64,000 bases of DNA from positions 69,738,949 to 69,802,948 of the forward strand of contig JAKSZU010000009.1 in assembly GCA_026018925.1 (NCBI GenBank), read 5' to 3'. This DNA comes from Tupaia tana (lineage: Eukaryota; Chordata; Mammalia; Scandentia; Tupaiidae). The translations under genes were made by a program, and so were the position numbers. The notes below the pieces were generated by a model. The model did not search any database. It worked only from the letters and a program-made list of their open reading frames with translations, and was not told the origin of the DNA. Each line of letters starts with the position of its first letter. Positions within the stretch are counted from its first letter, which is position 1. Shown piece after piece: positions 22,184 through 33,612 of this stretch.

Positions 22184-22542
22184 GTAAAAATTTAAATCTG
22201 AATTGTTTAAATGGGCTTATTTTGTACAGCAGATGCTGACCATTGCTAAATGGAGAAATAGGGATAGCATGGATAAGTAAATGCCAAATTAAAGTTTATT
22301 AGAGCTGCAACGAATATACAGAAATTTTCTAAATCTTTCATACTTATTTTGGTTAGAAATGACACAGAGGTTAAAATTAGAATATCTGAAACATGATTCA
22401 AATAATTAGAAAATTACAATAAAGCCTGGTAATTATTTGATTTGAATATTAGTATCAGTACATTGCCCCATTTTTATTACCTTGAGAGAGGTTGACTCAA
22501 TATTGCTGTGACATTCAAAAAATCCTTGTACCAACTTTTTAA
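22184..22542 (+). other. Probable 3'UTR of the TRIM59-like pseudogene
   Basis: Follows the pseudogene stop without a repeat boundary. An AATAAA-type signal (ACAATAAAGCCTGG near 22418) precedes the next SINE. No clear A tail is left. Confidence 0.45.
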
Positions 22543-22753
22543 AAAATTTTTGGCATAAAGTACATGTGCTTGTGGGAGGGGGTTGGGGGGGGCGGCAGAG
22601 GTGGGGCAGGGGTGGTACAAGCATCCTGAAATCCCTTCTCCTCCTTCTCTCAGCCACTAGGTCTGGGACTGGAATCGCCAGGTCTAGGACTAGAAATGCA
22701 GTCAGCCATGTGGAAACCCAGTGCCTTGACCGCCATACCACCTGCTGGTCCAA
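22543..22753 (-). mobile_element. Old SINE, minus strand
   Basis: The head is recognisable (CATACCACCTGCTGGTCC end). The body is diverged and contains a G-rich run GGGGGTTGGGGGGGGCGG near 22578. Confidence 0.7.
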
Positions 22754-22924
22754 TGAAAACTCTTTAAAAAGGTTACTAGGACAGAATCATCTTGGTGATA
22801 GTACATCCTTAGTAGATTTTGAAAGCATCATGTGAACTATATTTATCTTAAAAACTTACAAAATTTTAAAAAATATTTTACTAATTATTTATTAAAAATT
22901 AATAAAATATTTTTAAAAATTTGC

Positions 22925-23066
22925 AACAGAACATGTGCCTTTACCAGGGAGAGAGAGATAGAGAGAGAGAGGGAAAGTGGGAAAGCAAGCCACCAGGCCT
23001 GGGACTTGAACCACCATTGACCATGTAGGAGTCCAGTGCCTTAGCCACTGCCACCTGCTGGCCCCA
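22925..23066 (-). mobile_element. Short-form SINE, minus strand
   Basis: A (GAGA)n-type purine segment is joined directly to the tRNA head (GGGACTTGAACCACC to CACCTGCTGGCCCC). Same compact layout as 10141-10319 and 37695-37843. Confidence 0.78.
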
Positions 23067-23565
23067 AAAATTTCTTAAAATTTTTGCCAGATGCTTCCTT
23101 ATGCTACTGTAAAAATACCAGTGATTTTATATTCTTGAATTTTAAGAGAGTCTATTAGTCAAAACCCTTAATTTAGTTCACTTATTGGGCTAGATTTGTG
23201 ATTCTTGTTGTCAGGCTTGTGGCTTGTATGTGCAACCTTAAGTCCAAGCTGATTTGCTTTCAAGAAATCCCAAATGAGCTGCTTTTAGACCATCAGCTCT
23301 AGTAGCCTTATCTAGCTCACAGGCTTTCCAAGTCAGAATAGGTAGTGCACTTGGATCAAGATTAATTTAAATTATAATAAATAAACACAACTGCATTCCG
23401 GGAACTTGTTCCAAAACAGTCCTAAAGTCTTAATTACTGAGAACTCTAACAGTAAGATGATGGTATTGAGTTGGTTTATGATCAGGTTCAGACTATATCT
23501 AGCACAACTCACTTATATGGGCAAAGAACATTTGAATGGTGTAAAGGAGGTGAAGGTAGACATTC
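23067..23565. other. Unassigned sequence
   Basis: Moderate GC, no ORF with coding character, no repeat recognised. Confidence 0.4.
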
Positions 23566-23757
23566 AGCTTTTTTTGTACATACTCCAGAGATGGGAGAAA
23601 CACCCGCTATGGGGAACAGTCATACTGCAATCACTTCATCCCTCCTTCCTTTGTGGATTTTGGCAACACAGTTTTTTAACCACCAGATTCAAGGCTCAAA
23701 TTGGAGTCAGCTACGTGGCATCCAGCTACCTTAACTACCAGGCCACAGAGCTGGCCT
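23566..23757 (-). mobile_element. Diverged SINE, minus strand
   Basis: Only the ordered landmarks survive (CATACTGCAATCACTTC, AAGGCTCAAATTGGAGTC, CCACAGAGCTGGCCTC). Among the oldest copies here. Confidence 0.6.
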
Positions 23758-23879
23758 CATAATCAGGTTTTAGTACAGAAATGTAAATCTGTATTTTTAA
23801 CTTGTTTACTTATTAGTCAAGTGCCCTGTACCATCAAATAAATGTATTAGTAAGCAATGAAGTGTGTTAGTGTGAAGCA

Positions 23880-24010
23880 CATTTCATTTCATATTTCTGA
23901 GGTGGGCATTAACACCCACTTTTTGTAGATGGGAAAACAAGCTCAAAACTTGCCCATGGCTATCCAAGTAATTTGTGAGAGAACCCATGCATACTGTTCA
24001 GTTCATGCTG
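23880..24010 (+). repeat. MIR fragment
   Basis: GTGGGCATTAACACCCACTTTT, GATGGGAAAACAAGCTCAAA, ACTTGCCCATGGCTATCCAAG and GAGAACCCATGC follow the 3' half of MIR in order. Confidence 0.55.
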
Positions 24011-26650
24011 CCACAGTCTTTGAGTTCAAATTAATGTTAATAAACTAGGGTTTATCTGTTAAGAATTACAGCTAAAAACCGAAGTATAGACCTATTAACA
24101 TTATTTTAAGTTTGATGTTATTTTCAGAACTTGTCAAATTTGAATAGAAAAAACTCTGGTAAATTCTATGTGTAACTATAAATATTCAAGTAACGGATTC
24201 TTATCCATGCTTTTCTTTTGTATTTTTACCAAGATAAGATTGTACAATTTAAAGTATATAACCTTGAGGTATTTCTCAGTTTTGTGTGTAGCAGAAGTAT
24301 ATATTTTAATAAACTCATTTTTATTCTTAAAAAAATAGAAATCTGACAAATAGTTAAACAAATAGCCTTTAGAAAGTATTCTGAATATCAATTTAATATT
24401 CATTAGCTTACACCATAGCAATAAAGTTTTTTTATTCTTATTTTTATTTTTTATGAACGTAATCAACATTTTCCTTTTTCTACCTGTAACTGAAAAATTG
24501 CATTTTTTATGCTTTTTATGGTGAAATATTAGATTAATTTTATGGCTAGTTCTGAAAGTTCATTTCCTTTCACCATCAATCCCCTTTTTCCTTTATTGCA
24601 AAATTATACTTACAAATAACATCATTTGAGGGGAGTCATATTAAAACAGTGAGCTTAATATAGCATGTTTTCTGGTTCATAGAGTAAACTATTAATTTCA
24701 AGGAAAATTCTGTTTAGTTTCCACATTTCCCACTGAAATGGGGGAGATAAAGGATAGTTAATGTCAGCAAGTGGGGCATAGATTTGATATGCTGCCAACT
24801 ATAACAAGTTTGTTTTCTAACTAGCTTATCACTGAATAAATTCAGTAAAATTATCAACAAGCCCTTTAAAAATGATCTAAGACAAATTCTACTTAAGAAA
24901 AAGTTTAAAATGTCTTATAGATCATTATATAAAGAAGCACATTTTCTGCAAATTTTTGTCACTATTACTTAGCTAGCCCACTAATATATAGTGCATGTTA
25001 ATTTCTAGTATTTCAAGGTACAACCAAATCACTAAAAGGAAAATTTAAAACAGTATAGTTTGAAAAGAAAATATTAATTGGTCTGTAGAATATTTTTATC
25101 CTTGGTTCACATTTTTAATGTACCTGTTTCAACTGTCATTATAACGTGTGACAGTGTAGTATCAAAATTTCTCCCATTAAAGACACTCACTACTATTTAA
25201 AAGGAGAAATTTTAAAATGTTTTTCTACTTGGTTTATTTCCTGTAACAACATGTTTGCAGCTGTAATTAAGGAATTTATTAAGCCACTGTCAATTAGCTA
25301 AATTAATGAGAACATCTGACTGTGTTGAAACGCTACATTTTACAGCTGGGCATGCTAAATGATCATCAGCTCAATTTAAAGCAAGAAAAAATAGGCATCA
25401 AATGAAAGCAAGACACCAACAGAGAAGGGAAAAATAAACAGGCATGTGTTAGTATGTTATTAGAAGCCACGTATTACATAAAGTTACTTAATTGAACAAC
25501 AGAACGGGTTTTTAATATTTTTTTTAAAACCGAGCAAAGGTTATATATGACAAGGAATTATTTGGTATGTGTATTAATGGAAATGGAAACATTTCCTGTT
25601 ATGCTAAACCCTGACAAATAAACTAGACTTAATGGTATTTTCCTCATTATTTACATTAGTGGAATTTTAGCAATTATTTGCTATTTTATTGTAAAGTGCT
25701 ATTTTTAATGCTATGTGGCAAGTTGGAGAATTTTCCATGGAAAGGCAAAAATCTTTCTAAGGAATTCTAGATCATATTTTCCAGTAACTAATCATTTTCA
25801 CATAATGTTTTTCATAAACAAAACTGAACCAATTCATTTACCATTAGTCTTTTTTTTTTTTTTTTAATCCAGTCTTCAAGATGTGTTAGACTGAACTATC
25901 AACTCTCCTTTCTGGCCCCCTTGTGACCACCATGCATATTTTTATGAGCCAGCTGGCCAGTTTAAAGTAGTCTGCTTCAGTAGAACACAAATAATATAAT
26001 TAGCTTATGTTGAATCTCAAAAAGACTGAGGTCCAAATATGGACTGGAACTAAAAATTGGCCTTGGTATTTATATCAAAGGTAATTAGCTAGGGCCCAAT
26101 TATCTAGGTAGAGTACAATTTCTGCTTTCCTTACGGGCTTTCAATATAGAGAGGGAAGCTGTCAATGATTGATCTGTATCCCCTCTGTTCCACATACCCA
26201 CTCTCCCACACCCATTTCAGTATCTAAAAGTGCCAAAACTAAATGATGCTATACAATTTTACAAATAGTGCATAGCCTCATAGGAAATAAAATGTTATTT
26301 TCCTGCTACTAATTATGGGCAGGTGAGATAGGGGTACACATGTTCATAATTGTGCATGTGTTTGTGCACAATTGTGTTTTCTAGGAATGAACAAAAGGAG
26401 CACTCTGATATTTGATAGTGAAGTAGTACTTAAATATACTTAATAGTTTGCTCAGCTCTGTCAAGCTCTCCAAAAGTCACTGATTTTTAAGTCCCATAAT
26501 GAAAACAAGAGAGCTCTCTATATAAAACTAAAAGAAAAAAATCAAAATTATTCAAGATGAAATCAAGAATACTACAAATATATAAATGAGGCAAGTCCAT
26601 AAATATACTGAAAGAAATGCAGTTACTAATGGGGAGACATTCCAGTAGTG
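24011..26650. other. Longest repeat-poor stretch; candidate regulatory DNA
   Basis: No SINE, L1 or LTR recognised over about 2.6 kb, in a window where they otherwise recur every few hundred bases. Between about 25240 and 25400 there are closely packed TAATTA/ATTAAT and CAGCTG motifs (GCAGCTGTAATTAAGG, CAATTAGCTAAATTAATG, ACAGCTGGGCATGC). No coding potential. Conservation cannot be tested here. Confidence 0.4.
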
Positions 26651-26658
26651 AAATTCAG

Positions 26659-26900
26659 GACCAGTAGGTGTTGTGGATGTTAAGGCAGCTAGATGCCGTG
26701 TGGCCAACTGCATAGTTAGAGTCCTGGAGTCTGAGGATGGAAAAACATGGGCCGGGCCATTTACTTGAGTGTCCAAAATCCAGAGAGGAGAATGGAGGGG
26801 AAAGGATTGTTGCATGGCCACGCCCCTGGGGGTGATTTCTCACTTTCTCTATCTCTTGCTCCATTGAGCTCATAGCCCCTATAGCAAATCTAAAAATAGA
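26659..26900 (+). mobile_element. tRNA-derived SINE
   Basis: Complete outline from GGACCAGTAGG to CCCCTATAGCAAATC. The B box is degraded, and part of the body is replaced or deleted after the head. Confidence 0.82.
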
Positions 26901-26984
26901 GAAAAACAATAATGAAATTGATCACTTGTGTGATCTACCAAGTTGTTAGGGCCCAAGGGTTTTTTATTTTTATTTTTATATTTT

Positions 26985-27242
26985 TAGAGTTTTTAAAATT
27001 ATTCATTTATTTTTGCCATAGGGCACATGCACTCACTGGAGAGAAGCAGAGAGAGACAGTGAAAGAGAAAGTTAGAAATCACCCCAAAGAGGGATGGCCA
27101 TACCACCATCTCCTCCATTTTCTTGGGATTTGGGGCACATGAGTAAATGGCTCAAGTTTTTCAATTTGTAGGCTCCAGCACTCTAACCATGAAGTTGGCC
27201 ATGTGGCATCCAGCTGCATTAACATCCACACCACCTCCTGGG
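26985..27242 (-). mobile_element. tRNA-derived SINE, minus strand, diverged
   Basis: Body CACATGCACTCACTGGAGAG through CACCACCTCCTGGG, with a shortened central part. Confidence 0.75.
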
Positions 27243-27244
27243 AT

Positions 27245-27371
27245 GTGGGGCGGGCACACACACACACACACAGACCTGCTTTGAGTTTAAGGTCATGAGG
27301 TCTGGTACTCAAAATGTGGTTGGCCGTGTGGAAGTCCAGTATGATAAGCACTATGCCGCCTGTTGACTCCT
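27245..27371 (-). mobile_element. SINE head fragment with CA repeat, minus strand
   Basis: Abuts the previous SINE. Contains an (AC)n run at about 27256-27271 and the tRNA half ending CCGCCTGTTGACTCC. Confidence 0.65.
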
Positions 27372-27464
27372 AGGATTCCAGGTTTAAAGTACAAGCTGTG
27401 TTTGTTTTATTTGCATATGCCTTCACATATCCTTCTGGTATTTCCTTTTTGTTTTTAAGTTTTT

Positions 27465-27725
27465 GATTTAAAGTTTATTTATTTCTTCCATGAGTGAGAG
27501 AGACAGAGAGAAATACACAGAGACTGAGACAGTAAGACAGAATCCTCAGCAGGATTCTGACACCCTGAATGACCCCCAGCCTCAGACAGCACCAGATCAT
27601 GGGGTTTTGTATGCTTGGTATACTGAGAGAGGTCTCCTATTGTGAATATGGAACCTTCTCATGTTAGTCAGTCTCACAGATTGTTGTATGTTACTGCTGT
27701 ATCACTGTCCAGTCCTATAAACTAT
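27465..27725 (-). mobile_element. Second SINE family, minus strand
   Basis: Minus-strand order: ACTGGACAGTGATACAGCAG head, CATGATCTGGTGCTG, TGAGGCTGGGGGTCATTC, a (CTCTGT)n-like block, and a CATGGAAGAAATAAATAAA tail near 27480. Shares its plan with 50836-51078. Confidence 0.65.
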
Positions 27726-27749
27726 ATTCTTTACCTGAGACTAAAAATG

Positions 27750-27843
27750 CTTTTCTGTCTCTCTGTCTCTCTCTCTCTGTTTCTCTGGTGAGAGCACATG
27801 CCCTATAGCAAAAATCTTTCTCAAATAAGTAAATAAATAAATC
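27750..27843 (+). mobile_element. SINE 3' tail fragment
   Basis: Only the pyrimidine-rich arm, GTGAGAGCACATGCCCTATAG and an (AAAT)n-type tail are present; the head is missing. Confidence 0.7.
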
Positions 27844-27928
27844 ATGTAAAGAAAAACTTCATATTCATTAATTTAACATCTCACTTCAAATCTCTCTTAA
27901 TCAACACTTTTATTCTTAAAAAGCACTT

Positions 27929-28182
27929 TGTTTTTTGACAAGGGTTGTCATAGGGAAAATGAGCTCACAAGAGAGAGACAGAGACAGTGAGAGTGAAAGT
28001 AAGAAATCACTCCCCAGGGGAATGGCCAATTCACAATCACTTCTCCATTCTCCTCTCAGGATTTTAGACATGCATGCATGTATGTGCACCCAGCATGACT
28101 TCAAGCCACCAGGATCAGAACTCAAACCATAGTCGGCCATGTGGGCATCCAGTATCTTAACCATTGTGCCACCCGTTGTCTT
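27929..28182 (-). mobile_element. tRNA-derived SINE, minus strand
   Basis: Full-length outline with a shorter (GAGAGACA)n body; the head ends CCACCCGTTGTCTTC. Confidence 0.85.
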
Positions 28183-29190
28183 CAGCACTTGTCATTTCAT
28201 TACAAAAACCACATATGTATTAAAAATAATATAAAATCATGAATTATCCCATTGTTCATATAGAAAAATTTTTGTATGAATATTCAGTACATTTTCTCCT
28301 TTTTTAAAATTTACATTCAATCACTGCACATCTGTACAGCAAAAAGTGTTTTTTCCCAACTTGAATACAGTGCATATTAGTCAAGTCATAGATATTACCA
28401 TGCACCTTATCATAAACAGACAACTTTTAATTTTTGCTTCTGCTAAATGTTTTCCCCTTTTTAATTTTATTTTTGCATTTAATCATTGCACCTCTTTACC
28501 GTGTACAACATGTTTTTTCCCAGCATGAATACAGTGCACATTAGTCAAAACAATGATATTACCATATACATTATCATCAACAGACAACTTTTCATTTTTG
28601 TGTCTATTAAGTGTGTTGTTTGTTCCCTGAATCCCTCCTTTCTGCCCTCAATTACTCATTTCCATTACCTCTCCCATACTGTCTCTAGTATCTGCAGTTG
28701 CCTTCCCTGCTATTATACCTTCCAGTTCTTTCAATTTTCTTTTTTTTTTCAATTATCAGCTCATAAAGTTTTTAACAATAGGGAGCATAGATTCTATTCA
28801 GGGTTGGATTCAGCATGGGTCTCGTGCAGTTCCACAATTGTAGGTGAATCTCCATGGAATACAGTTTCAGGAAAGCGGTTCTGGAAAGCAGAGATGATTA
28901 TCAGTTGACGCAGGACAGCATCCATCTTGTGATTACCGGGAATGGCGTTGTGGGGATCTGCAGCGTGAGTCATCCTCGGGTATCTGGCTTCCTTAAGAAT
29001 GGTAGAGTAGTTCTTGTTTTTCCCTGAGGTAATGCAGGGCTGGTAACCATCATCTTCTCACTGTCCATAGGCAGAGAAAATCCTCCTATACAATATATTT
29101 GTCAATTGGTTTAAGACAGCTAAAGTTTCTTTCTGTTGCTTGTAGTTGCAAGTTCTTAGTCCTAGTTTTTGGCTTCAGTTTGCCGCCTGC

Positions 29191-29468
29191 GGCCAGCGGC
29201 CATGCGCAGGCGCAGGCCCGGCGTCCCCGTGCAGGCCCAGCAGCCAGGCGCAGGCGCAGGCGCAGGCCCGGCCACCACGCACAGGCGCAGGCCCAGTGTC
29301 CATGCGTAGGCCCGGTGGCCATGTGCAGGCGCAGGACCGGCAGCCACACTCAGGCCCGGAGGCCACGTGCAGGCCTGGGGGCCACGTGCAGGCCCGGCGG
29401 TCACGCGCTGGCCCGGGGGCCACACGCAGGCCCGGCGGCCATTCACTGGCCCGGTGGCCACACGCCAG
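29191..29468 (-). repeat. VNTR of copy 2: about thirteen 19-bp units
   Basis: Same unit as in copy 1, with hexamer additions (GGCGCA) giving 25- and 31-bp variants. Unit number and order of variants differ from copy 1. Confidence 0.9.
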
Positions 29469-29639
29469 CCCCGAGCGCGCGAATGTGTGCGGGATCCAGC
29501 ACCACCTCCCGCTTGCCCGCCCAGCCCAAGAAAGGAAGGACAGCGAGCTTGGCCGGTCCCCGCCGCTGGCCCACATCAGCGCCGAGCACGGAACTCACCC
29601 AGCTCCGGAGAGGCAGTAGGGGCCGGGCAGTCTGGGCCT

Positions 29640-29817
29640 TGGCACGTGAGGCAGAGCCCCGGCCGCGGCACGCGAAGCAGAGCCCCGGTCGCGCAGGCAG
29701 AGCCCCGGCCGCAGCACACGAGGCAGAGCCCCAGCCGTGCAGGCCCAGCTGCGAGGCGAGGCCCGGCCGCGGCACGCGAGGCAGAGGCCCGGCCGCGCAG
29801 GCCCGGCTGCGCAGGAA
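29640..29817 (-). repeat. Second tandem array in the GC-rich 5' domain
   Basis: Repeated GGCAGAGCCCCGGCC/GCGGCACGCGA blocks of about 24-28 bp. Copy 1 carries fewer of them around 13390-13440. Confidence 0.75.
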
Positions 29818-29908
29818 ACATTTTCCAGGACTCGAACCGCAGTCGTTGCCATGTGGGAATCCAGCACCTTAACCTTCACGCCACCTGCCAACGCTCCCCT
29901 TTGATCCC
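29818..29908 (-). mobile_element. tRNA-SINE head joined to composite copy 2
   Basis: On the minus strand GGCAGGTGGCGTGAAGG through GGTTCGAGTCCTGG: a tRNA-like head with a perfect B box but no SINE body. It runs straight into the GC-rich domain. Either an old truncated SINE at the target site or a captured 5' end. Confidence 0.7.
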
Positions 29909-29929
29909 CTCCCTTTTTAATCATAATTA

Positions 29930-30367
29930 TTAAACTGTATAGAACTTAGGAGGACAATGGTACACAGTGTGTATGGGCATATGATTTTTTGAATCAAAAA
30001 AACTACATTTAGAGTTCTACCTCTGTGATTTACTAAATAAATGAATTTGGGCAACTTACCTAATTTATATAAGACATTTTCCCTTATATCCAAACTCAGA
30101 AGTGTTTTCTTATATGGTAATTATGAAGAATGAATAAGACAACATATATAATGTGATTATGAAAATGGTAGATACACAGCATAAATCCAAGAAATGTTAG
30201 ATATTAATATATTAAAATAATTTTAATTATAAGGTTGTCATCATACTCCTTTTAAAAATAACATGAATTTTGTTTAAGCATATATTGTGGGAACTGTGCT
30301 ATTTGTGTGATTTGATAATCTACTACTAGATAATCTTCTTGAAGATAACAACTATAAAATCCATTTA
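29930..30367. other. Unassigned AT-rich sequence
   Basis: No ORF or repeat recognised. Confidence 0.4.
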
Positions 30368-30618
30368 GGGCCTTCTCTGTGGCCTGGTGGTTAAGGTAGC
30401 TAGATCCCACATGGCTAACTTTATGGTTCATGTCCTGGATTTAGTGGTTTGAGAAATATATGAGGCATGTGTGCGTGTGTGCCCAAAATCCCAAAAGGAG
30501 GGAGAGACAGAGGAGAGGGAATTTCAGTGCGACGAATTCCCTATTGGGGTGCTTTCTCCTCTCCCTCTCTCTTTCTTGCTCTCTGCTTCTGTGTATCTCT
30601 CTGGTGAGTATACAAATA
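30368..30618 (+). mobile_element. tRNA-derived SINE, diverged
   Basis: Head GGCCTGGTGGTTAAGG, body with GTGTGCCCAAAATCCC, and the pyrimidine arm. The tail is lost or replaced by ATATATT. Confidence 0.78.
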
Positions 30619-30639
30619 TATATTAAACTCTAACTGAAG

Positions 30640-31440
30640 AATCTGAAGAGTCAACAAAATCAGACAAATTCTTGACACGAGTCAGCACTTGGAAGAAGGA
30701 AAGGACCTATGATCAAATGCCCAATTTTTGTGGTTCTTAGCCTAAGGTAAGCCACATAAGGTACCTAAAACTCCAATAGGAAGGCCACAATCTTTCATGC
30801 CTGAAGAAAAAAAGTGTTTAAATTTGAAACAAGCACCAATATGAGAAATTGATGGGATTGGGAGTATCCTAGACTGCAGAGGGCCAGAGAGAGCAATTCT
30901 AAAATTGTGTATATAATCTCTGCTCAAATTTCCAGCCAACCATTTTTAAAAATGCATTCTTAAGGCAGGATCAAGCAGTGAAGTTGAAACTGAAATAATT
31001 AAACCAAAATTTGGGCTACCACTCAAGAGGCAGTGTTTGAAGTTTTAGTACAAAAAAAGTTATATGTCTGCTCAAATAAAAATATCAAACTTTTGGGCAG
31101 AATGTAATAGGATCCAGGATCCCCACAGTCTATCTGTCTAATGTTCAGGACATAATCCAAAATGAATTGCCATATAGAGAATCAGGTAATGGTTACTCAG
31201 TCTCAATAGCCAAAACAATCAGCCCAGACAAATGAGAATTGACAATCATACCATTTCTGTTCTACATTGTACTTACAGTCTTAGCAAGGGCAATAAAGCA
31301 ATAAAAAGAAGTAAATGCATACAGATTGAATAGAAATAAGTAATCTGTTTTTATTTGCAGACGACACAATTTTATATGTAGAAAGTGCTAAGGAATCTAT
31401 AGAAAAAGCTACTAGAATATTTTCCAGTTTTTTTGAAGTA
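30640..31440 (+). mobile_element. Ancient L1M fragments (ORF1 5' part and RT part)
   Basis: AGGACATAATCCAAAATGAATTGC near 31145 resembles the L1M ORF1 leader. From 31250 the sequence follows the ORF2 catalytic region (TTTGCAGACGACACAATTTTATA encodes the FADDTILY box at about 31356). The segment between is deleted. Upstream limits are uncertain. Confidence 0.6.
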
Positions 31441-31816
31441 TAATCAGCAAATAAAAAATGGATACATATATAGGACATAAATTAAAGCTTCCACATATGT
31501 ATACATTGCAAAATAATCACCACAATCAAGTTTATTAACATGTCAATCACCTTACATAGTTACCTTTAAAATAATTATTGTGAGAACAATTAATATCTAC
31601 TTTCTTAGTAGATTTCAAGTATAGTTACATTGCTGTTATCTATAGTAACCTTACTGTACACTAGATCTTCACAATATATTTATCTTACACAACTGAAATG
31701 TACCCTTTGACTAACAGCTTCCCACTTCCCCCATCTCTAGCTCCAGATTCTTCTGATTCAGGAGTTTGACTTATTGGAGATTCCACAAATAAGTGAAATC
31801 ATGCAGCATTTGTTTG

Positions 31817-32090
31817 TTTAGTTTTGAAGAGATTTTTGCTATAGGGCACGTTTTTGCTTTTGTTTTTGCCATAGAGGATGTGTGCTTGCAGGAGACAGGG
31901 AGACAGAGAATGGGAAAGTGAGAAATCTCTCACACAGAGAGATGACCTCAATCCCTTCTCCCTCAATCTCTTCTTGGGATTTTGGGCACACCCACCCTAT
32001 ATGATTTTCAGGCCACTAGGTCTGGGATTCCAACCATAATTCGTCAAATGGGAATTAAGTGCCTTAACCATTCTGTCACCTGCTGGCCCC
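31817..32090 (-). mobile_element. tRNA-derived SINE with duplicated arm
   Basis: The T-rich end contains the arm motif twice (TTTTTGCTATAGGGCACG and TTTTTGCCATAGAGGATG). Flanks AAATCATGCAGCATTT and AATCATGCAATATTT form a diverged duplication. Confidence 0.82.
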
Positions 32091-32801
32091 AATCATGCAA
32101 TATTTTTATGTTTGTATCTACTTTAATTCACTTAGCATAACATCTTTCAGGTTCATTTATGTTGTCATAAATGATACGTTTTTTTAATGACTGAAAATAT
32201 TCATATATACATATATTATTTTCCATATTAATTCATTCATCTATGAACATTTAGGTAGTTCCTATATCTTGACCACTGTGAATAATGCTAAAATGAACAC
32301 CAAAGTGCAAATATTTCTTCAAGATACTGATTATGTTCTTTGAATATATACCCAGAAGTAAAATTGCTGGATCATATGATAATTCTAGTTTTTTAGTATT
32401 TTGGAGAATTTTTATACTGTTTTACATAATAGCTATACTACTTTACATTCCCACCAACAGTGTGCAAGGATTCATTTTTCTTTATAACCTCATCAACACT
32501 TGGTATATTTTATCTATTTTATTTTTATAATAGTAACAAGCAGCAGAAAATGAGTTTATCTCTACAAGTTTGATCTGAATTTCCCTGACTATTAATGATA
32601 CTGAGCACCTTTTTACATACCTTTTGACCATTAGTATGTTTTCTTTTGAGAAATTTCTGTTCTGGTCTTTTGTTCATTTTTAAATCAAGTCAAACTTCTT
32701 TTGCTATTGAGTTGTATGAATTCCTTATATATTTTGGAAATTAACAGCTTATGAGGTTCATTGTCCTAAAATATTTTATCACATTCTTTAGTATGTCTTT
32801 T

Positions 32802-32802
<1 letters not shown>

Positions 32803-32832
<30 letters not shown>

Positions 32833-33077
32833 GGGAGAGGTTTTCACTACAGGGTGCATACGTTCTCCAGAGAGACAGAGAAAGACAGAGAGAAAGTGAG
32901 AAATCACCCCCAGGGGGCATGGCCACACCACAATCCCTTCTTCTCCATTCTCCTCTTGGGATCTTGGGCACACACGCACACGCGCCCAGCATTTCTAAGC
33001 CACCGCATCCAGGACTTAAACCCCAGTCGACTACATGGGAGTTCAGCGACATAGCCATTACACTAACTGCTGGTCCC
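32803..33077 (-). mobile_element. tRNA-derived SINE, minus strand
   Basis: Full-length copy with about 29 T bases at its tail side. The flanks ATGTCTTTTC and ATGTGTCTTTTC are similar. Confidence 0.92.
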
Positions 33078-33350
33078 GTGTAATGTGTCTTTTCACTCAG
33101 TTGATTTGATTTTTCCCTGCTATGCAGAAGTCTTTTTTATTTTGTTGTAACTCTACTTGTCTTTTATTTTTTTGCTTTTGTTGCCTGTGCTTTTAGTATT
33201 AGATTTAAAAAAAAAATTGCCCAGATAATGCCAAAAAGCCCAAGTTTTCATTTAGTATTTTTATGATTTACCATTTTCCTTTTAAGTCTGAAATCCATTT
33301 TGAGTTAATTTGTGTGTAGATGTGAAATGAAAGTCCAATTTAATTCTTCT

Positions 33351-33612
33351 CTTTTTTTTGAGAGTTTTTTTTTGCTATAGGGCGCGTGCGCTCGCCAGAC
33401 AGACAGAGAGAGACAGAGAGACAGAAAGCAAGAAATCACCCCCCAGGGGGGATGGCCACGCCGCAATCCCTTCTCCTCCATTCTCCTCTCGGGATCTTGG
33501 GCATGCACGCACACATGCCCGGCGTGAGTTTAAGCCACTGGGTCCAGGACTCGAACCACAGTCGACTACATGGGAGTCCAGTGACATAGCCATTATGCTA
33601 ACTGCTGGACCC
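33351..33612 (-). mobile_element. tRNA-derived SINE, minus strand
   Basis: Full length. Flanked by a 21-bp duplication with two mismatches at 33330-33350 and 33613-33633 (AAAGTCCAATTT start). It interrupts the L1M exactly. Confidence 0.94.

Larger units (their letters stand above)
28297..29817 (-). mobile_element. SVA-like composite retrotransposon, copy 2
   Basis: Nearly identical to copy 1 through the single-copy part (29190-28748) and segment A (28747-28460). The VNTR is longer (29468-29191) and the GC-rich 5' domain is expanded (29817-29469), with extra units around GGCAGAGCCCCGGCC. Segment B (28459-28310) is again an L1 3'UTR but of a different type from that in copy 1. A weak 8-bp duplication, ACATTTTC, lies at 28289-28296 and 29818-29825. 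A 12-bp alternative (28296-28307 with 29909-29920) would include a tRNA-like head beyond 29818. CpG content remains high, suggesting recent insertion. Confidence 0.82.

Noticed and set aside
29086..29933. Open frames up to 257 codons
   Set aside because: Same cause as in copy 1: GC-rich tandem repeats without stop codons, not a conserved protein.
33386..33589. Recurring 60-110-codon ORFs rich in SPPFSSRDLGHA-like or [17 protein letters not shown] peptides
   Set aside because: These are translations of the SINE in different frames, found at nearly every copy.
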